A DNA stretch of 11,364 nucleotides from Streptosporangiaceae bacterium (GTDB taxonomy: Bacteria; Actinomycetota; Actinomycetes; Streptosporangiales; Streptosporangiaceae). The stretch is taken from the NCBI GenBank assembly GCA_030052355.1, contig JASIGS010000685.1, positions 1-11,364 of the forward strand. Reading direction: 5' to 3'. A model generated the notes under the pieces. That model searched no databases. It was not told the DNA's origin and saw only the letters and a program-made list of their open reading frames with translations. Positions 5,611-11,364 of the stretch are shown here, piece by piece. The position numbers and the translations under genes were made by a program. Position 1 is the stretch's first letter. Each line of letters begins with the position of its first letter.

Positions 5611-6423
5611 CTAGCCAGGCAAGAAGTCGAGCAACAGCGCGTTCACCTGGTCAGGCGCGTCCAGTTGGAGCCAGTGACCCGGCCCGTCGAGACGCTCGTA
5701 CCGCCACGGGCCCGCCACGTTCTGCGCCGAGTCGGTCATCTGGATCTCGGTGAGGGCAGGATCGCCCGTGCTCCAGATGCCCATCGTCGGAGCCTGGACC
5801 GGAGGGAGCAGCAACGGTGGCGCTACCCAGGTCTCGGGCCCGACGTTAGCCCGGTACCAGTTCAGGCCCGGCGTCAGCGAACCGGTCGACTCCAGCTCGG
5901 CGATCACCTGGTCGGCGTCGGGGTGCCCGGCCCAGGTACGGAAGCTGGCCCAGTCGTCCTGCGTCAGCCAGCGCTCGGCGATACCAGGGAACTGGAACAG
6001 CAGCATGTACCAGGACTTCTCGCGTTGCCGCGCCGTCCGGCGGAAGGTGCTGGGGTGGCCAACCGACAACACGACCAGGTGGTCGACGCTGTCCGGCGCG
6101 AGCGATGCCAGCCCCCAGGCCAGAGCGGCGCCCCAGTCGTGACCCACCACGTGGGCGCGGGAGATGCCGAGGTCGGCCAGGACCGCCATGACGTCCGCGG
6201 CGAGCAGCGGCAGCGCGTACGCATCGATGGCTTCAGGCTTGCCAGATAGGCCGTAGCCGCGCAGGTCGGGGACCACCACCTGGAACCCCGCCTCGGCCAG
6301 CGCCGGTACCTGATGCCGCCAGAGCCGACCGGAGTCCGGAAAGCCGTGCAGCAGCACGACCGGCCGCCCCTGCCCGCTGACCTCGTACGCGATCTCGACG
6401 CCGTCGACATCGACTCGTCCCAT
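5611..6423 (-). CDS. alpha/beta-hydrolase, epoxide hydrolase type
   Basis: This 270-residue protein has all catalytic elements of soluble epoxide hydrolases, which open epoxides to diols through an aspartyl-ester intermediate. HGFPD (26-30) supplies the oxyanion hole, GHDWG (94-98) the nucleophile Asp96, STGDP (218-222) the acid Asp221, and GPGHW (247-251) the base His250. Lid tyrosines that activate the epoxide are likely Tyr139 (KSWYM) and Tyr190 (LNWYR). An Asp nucleophile rather than Ser argues against esterase or lipase; fluoroacetate/haloalkane dehalogenases are the main alternative, but the two lid tyrosines favour epoxide hydrolase. The ATG at 6423 has GGGAGG (6428-6433) 4 nt upstream and lies 11 nt after the stop of the FAD oxidoreductase, so the two are cotranscribed and probably act in sequence. 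Confidence 0.88.
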   Translation of the reverse strand: MGRVDVDGVEIAYEVSGQGRPVVLLHGFPDSGRLWRHQVPALAEAGFQVVVPDLRGYGLSGKPEAIDAYALPLLAADVMAVLADLGISRAHVVGHDWGAALAWGLASLAPDSVDHLVVLSVGHPSTFRRTARQREKSWYMLLFQFPGIAERWLTQDDWASFRTWAGHPDADQVIAELESTGSLTPGLNWYRANVGPETWVAPPLLLPPVQAPTMGIWSTGDPALTEIQMTDSAQNVAGPWRYERLDGPGHWLQLDAPDQVNALLLDFLPG

Positions 6424-6434
6424 CTGGCCTCCCT

Positions 6435-7859
6435 TTACGACCCGGAAACCATCGCGAGGAGCTGCTCGCGGGTGGGGCCGGACGGCTGGGCATTGCGCCA
6501 GCCGGATCCTAGCTGGAGGGTCTTATCGAGCATGCCCGGGCGCCCGAAGACCTCCTCCGGGGTCTGCATCACGAACCGGATGTCAAAGTTAGCCCGCAGG
6601 CACTCCGGATCCTGGCCGGACGCGACGGCTAGAGCCTTCTCTAGCTGATAATCGGCATCCTGCGAGTCATAGCCGACACCTGCGATGCCAGCCTCGACCT
6701 CGCCGAGCCGGTGCCGGTCGCTGGCAAGCGTCGCGCGATACCACGGCTCGACGGTTTCTGCGGTCGCGTCGTGGAACGCCTCGGCGAATGCCGCCGGATT
6801 GTCCGTACCCACTGCGCGCAGCTGTTCCCTGAGCGTCAGGGCGTGCAGCATGCCGATCGACGCGCCACGACCGTTCGACGGATTGGAGCACGCCCAGGAG
6901 TCCGCTATGGCCACCACGCCGGTAGCGACCGGCCTGCCGTCAATGACGAAGTTACGGATCCGGTCCTCCAGCCTGGCCAGCACCTGAACGCCATCGTCGA
7001 TCGGGCTCCCGTCGAGCCAGTGAGCGACCAACGGAAGGGCGCGGACAACCGCTTCCCAGCGGTCTGCCTCGCGCAGCGGCCGTAGTGCCGTGTCTTTCGA
7101 GCCGGTGATTAGCAAGACGGCCCAGGTTCCGTTGTCCGCCGGCAGTGTGAGCGAGGCAATGGTGCCCCAGTGGATCTGGGGCGGTCCGAACATTGGCGGC
7201 GTCGAACCGTCCGCCGATCGGAAGTGCCGCCCGAAGTAGACGAACCCGCTGTCTTCCAGTTCTTCGCCGGGAGCTCGGGCACCGATGTCCTGGAGCCAGC
7301 CCGGCAAGGCCGACCGCCGCCCGGTCATGTCGACGACCAGGTCAGCGGCGATGCGCTCGCCGGCCTTCGTTCGCACCCCGGTCACATGCGGGACGCCGGT
7401 CAGCGCGGAAGCGCCGCTGGTCAGCCCCGCGACCGCCGTCCCCCGGCGAACCTTCACTCCGCTGGTGGCGTCGGCCGCCGCGGCCAGGACAGCTTCCACG
7501 AGCACGCGCCTGCCGGTCAGCCACTCGTAGCGTTCGTCGCCGTCTTGCCAGCCACCGGTCATCTCCGCGGGCAGCACGTCGCGGATGAAGTTCAGCCGCA
7601 GCGCGCCAGCATCCTGCAGCGCCTTGGCAACCGCCGGCAGCTCGGCGTCGACTATCGCGCGGAACCCGCCGAGGAAGGCATGACCCTGCCGGAACTGATT
7701 CAGCCCGGGGCGCTGCCAGCGCTCCCACGCCTCGGCTGGATCATCCGGCGGCCCATCCGGGTCTCGCTCGAGCACGGTCACCTCATGACCGTCACCGGCT
7801 AGCAGGATCGCCGTCCCCAACGCCACTACCCCAGCGCCCACCACCACAATTTCCGCCAT
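6435..7859 (-). CDS. FAD-dependent oxidoreductase / hydroxylase-like flavoprotein
   Basis: This 474-residue protein starts with a Rossmann FAD-binding segment, IVVVGAGVVALGTA (4-17), ending at ERD (31-33), which binds the FAD ribose. VVDMTGRRS (175-183) is the position of the DG-type second motif, and VVAIADSWACSNPSNGRG (315-332) is the late FAD-ribityl motif equivalent to the GDAxH-x-P-x-G-G of aromatic hydroxylases, halogenases and geranylgeranyl-reductase-like enzymes, here with ADSWAC. No lysine-containing WxWxIP halogenase motif is seen, so halogenation is not supported. The substrate is unknown; hydroxylation, epoxidation or desaturation are possible. The ATG start at 7859 has a GGAGGGGG run some 11 nt upstream. 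It is the first gene of a pair with the epoxide-hydrolase-like gene 11 nt downstream. Confidence 0.86.
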   Translation of the reverse strand: MAEIVVVGAGVVALGTAILLAGDGHEVTVLERDPDGPPDDPAEAWERWQRPGLNQFRQGHAFLGGFRAIVDAELPAVAKALQDAGALRLNFIRDVLPAEMTGGWQDGDERYEWLTGRRVLVEAVLAAAADATSGVKVRRGTAVAGLTSGASALTGVPHVTGVRTKAGERIAADLVVDMTGRRSALPGWLQDIGARAPGEELEDSGFVYFGRHFRSADGSTPPMFGPPQIHWGTIASLTLPADNGTWAVLLITGSKDTALRPLREADRWEAVVRALPLVAHWLDGSPIDDGVQVLARLEDRIRNFVIDGRPVATGVVAIADSWACSNPSNGRGASIGMLHALTLREQLRAVGTDNPAAFAEAFHDATAETVEPWYRATLASDRHRLGEVEAGIAGVGYDSQDADYQLEKALAVASGQDPECLRANFDIRFVMQTPEEVFGRPGMLDKTLQLGSGWRNAQPSGPTREQLLAMVSGS

Positions 7860-8123
7860 CTAGCTCGCTACCCCCTCCGCCTCCGACCCGCGGCGGCGCT
7901 CGTTCCACGGCCGACTGACCGGCGGCCGTCAACAGTGCGGCGTGCCCGTGGTTAGGGCACGCCAGCGGGGATAGCCAGGTAGCGGCGAACACATGCAGGA
8001 ACGCGTTTGCAGAGCCGCACCAGGCGCTGTGATGCACGATACAGGCGGCGTTCGCTGAGACACCAGTACAAACAACGCGGGCAGACTTGCTGCCGCCGGC
8101 CTTGCGCCTCGGTCCGGAGCCGG
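7860..8123. other. intergenic gap between the ammonia-lyase and flavoprotein genes
   Basis: About 264 bp without a supported gene. It holds a perfect inverted repeat (7939-7963) and a small stem at 8080-8094 (GGCAG/CTGCC). Both flanking genes are on the minus strand, so the gap should contain the end of the ammonia-lyase transcript and perhaps the promoter of the flavoprotein pair, for which I see no convincing -35/-10. A minus-strand frame over about 7952-8100 reads as cysteine- and arginine-rich peptide without a start or recognised family; I do not call it. Confidence 0.5.
7939..7963. terminator. perfect 9-bp inverted repeat (terminator or operator)
   Basis: GGCGTGCCC (7939-7947) and GGGCACGCC (7955-7963) are exact reverse complements around a 7-nt loop. 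It lies 161 bp past the ammonia-lyase stop and 80 bp before the flavoprotein start on the minus strand. There is no T-run on either side, so a factor-assisted terminator or a protein-binding site are both possible. Confidence 0.4.
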
Positions 8124-9716
8124 TCAGCCGAGCGGGCCGGTGACGGACTCGGCGGCCTTGCGCGCACCGCCGTCAGCGACATACCGCACGGCGGCCTCGA
8201 TCTCGGGCGCGAGGAACCGGTCGGATCCGGGGCCGGCCACTGCCGCGCGCAGGCCGGCCACGACCGCGCCGGTCGCCGCCGCCGGAGCAAGCGGCGCGCG
8301 CAGGTCGATGCCGCGGGCCGCGGTCAGCAGCTCGATGGCCAGCACGCGGCCGAGCCCGTCGAGCGCCCTGCGCAGCTTGCGTGCTGCCGACCAGCCCATG
8401 GACACGTGGTCCTCCTGCATCGCGGAGCTCGGGATCGAGTCGACGCTGGCGGGCACCGCCAGCCGCTTCAGCTCGGACACGATGGCCGCCTGGGTGTACT
8501 GCGCGATCATGTGCCCGGAGTCCACGCCCGGGTCCGCTGCGAGGAACGGGTGCAGGCCGCCGCTGCGCGCCTGGTCGAGGAACCTGTCGGTCCGCCGCTC
8601 GGACATGCTGGCCACGTCGGCGACCGCGATCGCCAGGAAGTCCAGCACGTAACCGAGCGGCGCGCCGTGGAAGTTGCCGTTGGACTCGAGCCGCCCGTCC
8701 GGGGTGATCACCGGATTGTCGATCGCGGCGGCCAGCTCGCGCGAGGCCACCAGCGCGGCGTGGTCCGCGGTGTCGCGCGCGGCGCCGGCCACCTGCGGCG
8801 CGCAGCGCAGCGAGTAGGCGTCCTGCACGCGCGTGCACTCGGGCCCGCGGTGGCTGGCCATGATCGCGCTCCCGGACAGCAACGCCCGCATGTTGGCAGC
8901 CGACACAGCCTGGCCGGGGTGCGGCCGCATCGCCTGCAGGTCGGCGGCGAACACGGCGTCCGTGCCAAGCAGCGCCTCCACGCTCATGGCCGCGGTGATG
9001 TCGGCCACGGTGAGCAGCTGGCGCAGATCGGCAACGGCCATCACCAGCATGCCGAGCATCCCGTCGGTGCCGTTGATGAGCGCCAGGCCCTCCTTCTCGC
9101 GCAACTCGACCGGCGTGATGGCCGCCTGCGCGAGCGCTTCGGCGGCCGGCCATAGCCGGCCGCCGGCGTCCCAGACCTCTCCCTCGCCCATCAGCGCGAG
9201 CGCGCAGTGCGCCAGCGGGGCCAGGTCGCCGGAGCAGCCCAGGCTCCCGTACTCGTGCACCACGGGGGTCAGCCCTGAGTTGAGCAACCCGGCATAGGTG
9301 CGTGCCGTCAGCTCGCGCACGCCGGTCCGGCCAGTGGCCAGCGTGGCCAGCCGGAGCAGCATCATCGCGCGGACGACCTCGTCCTCCACTTCGGGTCCCG
9401 ACCCTGCCGCGTGGCTGCGGATCAGGCTGGCCTGCAACTGCGCCCGCAGGTCGGAGGCGATGAACCTGGTGGCCAGCGCGCCGAACCCGGTCGACACCCC
9501 ATAGTGCGGCTGGGTGTCATCCGCGAGCGCGTCGATGATCTCCCGGCCGTGCCGCAGCGCTTCGAGCGCCTCAGGCGCGAGCTCCACCTTCGCCCGGTGC
9601 CGGGCAACGGCGAGCACAGCCTCCGGGGTCAGCGGGCCAGCCCCGACGACCACCGCCCGCAGACCCAACTCCCCCGCTGCCACCTGGCCAACTGCCGCCG
9701 TCCGCGAACTGGTCAT
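8124..9716 (-). CDS. hutH: histidine ammonia-lyase
   Basis: Histidine ammonia-lyase removes ammonia from L-histidine to give trans-urocanate, the first step of histidine use, with an MIO group formed autocatalytically. In this 530-residue protein the MIO tripeptide is Cys161-Ser162-Gly163 within GSLGCSGDLAPLAH; actinobacterial HutH proteins, from memory, also use CSG rather than the ASG of enterics. Tyr72 (HYGVSTGFG), Ser101-His102 (the His-selective pair, unlike Phe/His-Leu of PAL/TAL), the NGTDGMLG and SSAMQEDHVSMG motifs all support histidine specificity. ATG 9716 is chosen; GAGGAAGAG lies about 6 nt upstream. The frame is open to a GTG at 9791 without a Shine-Dalgarno. Homologues start near residue 20, so GTG codon 22 is another option. 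No hutU, hutI or hutG is nearby, so it is an orphan gene here; a role in secondary metabolism is possible. Confidence 0.94.
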   Translation of the reverse strand: MTSSRTAAVGQVAAGELGLRAVVVGAGPLTPEAVLAVARHRAKVELAPEALEALRHGREIIDALADDTQPHYGVSTGFGALATRFIASDLRAQLQASLIRSHAAGSGPEVEDEVVRAMMLLRLATLATGRTGVRELTARTYAGLLNSGLTPVVHEYGSLGCSGDLAPLAHCALALMGEGEVWDAGGRLWPAAEALAQAAITPVELREKEGLALINGTDGMLGMLVMAVADLRQLLTVADITAAMSVEALLGTDAVFAADLQAMRPHPGQAVSAANMRALLSGSAIMASHRGPECTRVQDAYSLRCAPQVAGAARDTADHAALVASRELAAAIDNPVITPDGRLESNGNFHGAPLGYVLDFLAIAVADVASMSERRTDRFLDQARSGGLHPFLAADPGVDSGHMIAQYTQAAIVSELKRLAVPASVDSIPSSAMQEDHVSMGWSAARKLRRALDGLGRVLAIELLTAARGIDLRAPLAPAAATGAVVAGLRAAVAGPGSDRFLAPEIEAAVRYVADGGARKAAESVTGPLG

Positions 9717-9868
9717 GGCCTTCTCTTCCTCGAGTAGGTCAAGCGCTTCAGGCACCCAATCTAGGGTCTGGCCGATAATGCTTACCGGCACGGGCGGGGC
9801 TGGCCGACACCGTGCGGTGCCGATATCGTCTGCGTAATCCCCGCGCTACTGCAACCAGTGGGGCTGCC
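9717..9868. promoter_or_regulatory. divergent promoter region with small palindromes
   Basis: This 152-bp region separates the start of the ammonia-lyase gene (minus) from that of the protease (plus). It contains CACCG-TG-CGGTG (9808-9819), the 8-bp palindrome CGATATCG (9821-9828), and a direct repeat GCCGATA at 9771-9777 and 9819-9825, 48 bp apart. TAGATT (minus strand, about 9758-9763) is a possible -10 for the ammonia-lyase gene, but no good -35 lies at the right distance. A shared regulator of both genes is possible. Confidence 0.3.
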
Positions 9869-11364
9869 ATGACAGAAGACTCGTTCGTCCCGTTGCCAGG
9901 CAGCGGCCGTCAGCCGGCCGCGGGCGCGCAGCCCGCCGGGCCTGCCGACCTGACTGCCCGGATCGAGCTAACCCTGGTCACCCGCAGGGTCGCCAGCCTG
10001 CCGGGAACACCGGTGCTGCTGTCCCGCGAGGAGTTGCGGGACAGTTACGGCGGCAGCCCGGCGGATCACGATCTCGTCGGCGAGGTGCTGACCGGCCTGG
10101 ACCCGGCGATCGAGATAACCAGCAGCGACCCGGGATCTCGCCGGATGACCGTCGCGGGCCCAGCCGGGGTGCTCGCAGCCGTGTTCGGCGCCGAGCTGAG
10201 CTTGGTCACCAGCCCGGGCCCTGACGGCGCGCCGGTAACTCACAGGCACCGGATCGGTACGCTCCGGCTGCCGGCTGCCCTGGAGGGGATCGTGATCGCG
10301 GTCCTCGGCCTGGACGACCGTCCGCAGGCTGTCCCGCACGTCAGGTTCGCCGCCGCCAAGGCGGCGGCGCCGGTGTCCTACACCCCACCGCAGGTGGCGG
10401 ACATCTACCAGTTCCCGGCCGGCACCACCGGCGCTGGCCAGACCGTCGGGGTCATCGAGCTCGGCGGCGGATTCGCCGATTCTGACCTTGACACTTACTT
10501 CTCTGGCCTCGGCATCACGACGCCGTCGGTTACCGCCGTCAGCGTCGACGGGGCCAGCAACGTCCCCGGCAAGGCGCCGCAGGGCGCGGACAGCGAGGTG
10601 CTGCTCGACATCGAGGTGCTCGGTTCCGTGGCTCCGGGCGCGGTGCAGCTCGTCTACTTCGCGCCGAACACCGACCAGGGCTTCGTGGACGCGGTGACCA
10701 CCGCCGTCCACGCCTCGCCAACGCCGTCTACCGTCAGCATCAGCTGGGGTCAGGCCGAGTCGGCCTGGACCGCGCAGGCCATGACGGCGCTGGACGAAGC
10801 GATCGCCGACGGTGTGGCGATCGGCGTGACCGTGTGCGTGGCCGCAGGCGACAACGGCAGCAGCGACGGCGTCAGCGACGGCAAGCCGCACGTCGACTTC
10901 CCGGCATCCAGCCCGCACGCGCTGGCCTGCGGCGGCACCAGTCTGCAGGCCGACGTGTCGACGGGGGTGGTGACGTCCGAGACGGTATGGAACGACGCGG
11001 CTGGCGCGACCGGCGGCGGAGTCAGCGTGCAGTTCACGCTGCCGAGCTGGCAGGCCGACGCGGGCGTGCCAGCGGCTCCGGACGGCGGCACCGGTCGCGG
11101 GGTGCCCGACGTCGCCGGCAACGCCGATCCGGAGACCGGGTACCAGGTGCTCGTCGACGGTCAGAAGACGGTCATCGGCGGCACGAGCGCGGTCGCGCCG
11201 CTGTGGGCCGCCTTGACATGCAGGCTCGTGCAGGCGCTCGGCAGCCCGCTCGGTCTGCTGCAGCCGGCGCTCTACCAGGGAGTCGAGCCGGCGCAGCCGG
11301 TTGCTGGCCTGCGCGACATCACACAGGGCAGCAACGGCGCGTACAGCGCCGGTCCCGGCTGGGA
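9869..11364 (+). CDS. kumamolisin-type serine-carboxyl protease, sedolisin family S53 (C-terminus beyond window edge)
   Basis: The frame is open from ATG 9869 to the window end (498 full codons). Residues 30-165 form an activation prodomain of the Pro-kumamolisin type, and mature protein probably begins near 165-171, before YTPPQVADIYQFP. The catalytic set is complete: Glu243 and Asp247 in DSEVLLDIEV, oxyanion Asp328 in AAGDNGSSDG, and nucleophile Ser440 in GGTSAVAPLW. Asp483-Ile484 (RDIT) match the first calcium ligands; the remaining ones are cut off. The sequence follows kumamolisin closely (YFAPNTD, SISWG, GRGVPDVAGNADP). These are acid-active endopeptidases that mature by self-cleavage. 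No classical signal peptide is visible at the N-terminus, which is polar and Pro/Gly/Ala-rich, as I recall also for prokumamolisin. Shine-Dalgarno is weak (GTGGGG about 5 nt upstream); an in-frame GTG at 9812 is an alternative. Confidence 0.94.
   Translation, partial: MTEDSFVPLPGSGRQPAAGAQPAGPADLTARIELTLVTRRVASLPGTPVLLSREELRDSYGGSPADHDLVGEVLTGLDPAIEITSSDPGSRRMTVAGPAGVLAAVFGAELSLVTSPGPDGAPVTHRHRIGTLRLPAALEGIVIAVLGLDDRPQAVPHVRFAAAKAAAPVSYTPPQVADIYQFPAGTTGAGQTVGVIELGGGFADSDLDTYFSGLGITTPSVTAVSVDGASNVPGKAPQGADSEVLLDIEVLGSVAPGAVQLVYFAPNTDQGFVDAVTTAVHASPTPSTVSISWGQAESAWTAQAMTALDEAIADGVAIGVTVCVAAGDNGSSDGVSDGKPHVDFPASSPHALACGGTSLQADVSTGVVTSETVWNDAAGATGGGVSVQFTLPSWQADAGVPAAPDGGTGRGVPDVAGNADPETGYQVLVDGQKTVIGGTSAVAPLWAALTCRLVQALGSPLGLLQPALYQGVEPAQPVAGLRDITQGSNGAYSAGPGW

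Noticed and set aside
6435..7859. Flavin-dependent halogenase
   Set aside because: The general FAD fold fits, but I see no WxWxIP motif and no clear active-site lysine context, so only a general oxidoreductase call is supported.
7952..8100. Cysteine-rich minus-strand frame (with CPRC and YWC) in the gap after the ammonia-lyase gene
   Set aside because: It has no start codon with a ribosome binding site inside the gap, reads out of frame through the end of hutH, and matches no zinc-ribbon or transposase family I know.
8007..9155. Long open frame on the plus strand opposite the ammonia-lyase gene
   Set aside because: Arg/Gly/His-rich shadow peptide without motifs, opposite an unambiguous hutH.
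9717..9791. N-terminal extension of the ammonia-lyase from a GTG at 9791
   Set aside because: No Shine-Dalgarno precedes it, homologues begin well downstream, and ATG 9716 has a purine-rich upstream stretch.

Overview
The window looks like chromosomal DNA from a high-GC actinomycete. Base composition is strongly GC-rich, several genes start with GTG, stop/start overlaps are tight, and the histidine ammonia-lyase and regulator types are those of streptomycete-like bacteria. I cannot name the genus. Ten protein genes are supported, two of them cut by the window edges. I see no tRNA, rRNA, CRISPR array, insertion sequence or replication origin.

Left part (1-3666, all minus strand), in transcription order: a small SAM-dependent methyltransferase; a soluble one-protein signalling fusion (GAF, HisKA_3/HATPase kinase, receiver, LuxR-type DNA-binding domain); a class II fructose-bisphosphate aldolase; and, overlapping the aldolase stop codon, a HAD phosphatase whose first 42 residues resemble CbbY. 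Aldolase plus a CbbY-like phosphatase suggests sugar-bisphosphate metabolism, possibly a Calvin-cycle cluster continuing off the left edge. The 130-bp gap between regulator and aldolase carries G/C-block inverted repeats that could be an operator.

Middle (3667-5579): a divergent intergenic region with four copies of a 9-10 bp motif (AAATAGGCAG), then a plus-strand pair encoding a CDP-alcohol phosphatidyltransferase with a variant active-site motif and a family 2 glycosyltransferase, 1 nt apart. They probably act together on a membrane lipid or lipid-linked glycan.

Right part (5611-9716, minus strand): histidine ammonia-lyase, then after a gap of about 260 bp a two-gene unit of an FAD-dependent oxidoreductase/hydroxylase and an alpha/beta-hydrolase with epoxide-hydrolase catalytic residues. 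Such a pair could oxidise a substrate and hydrolyse the product. Reading the other way from 9869 to the right edge is a kumamolisin-type (sedolisin, S53) serine-carboxyl protease, cut off near its C-terminus.

Most genes belong to known families. The strongest oddities are the degenerate receiver and altered H-box in the signalling fusion, the repeated motif at 3775-3866, and the Asp-to-His change in the CDP-alcohol phosphatidyltransferase motif. I found no convincing wholly new defence or mobile system.
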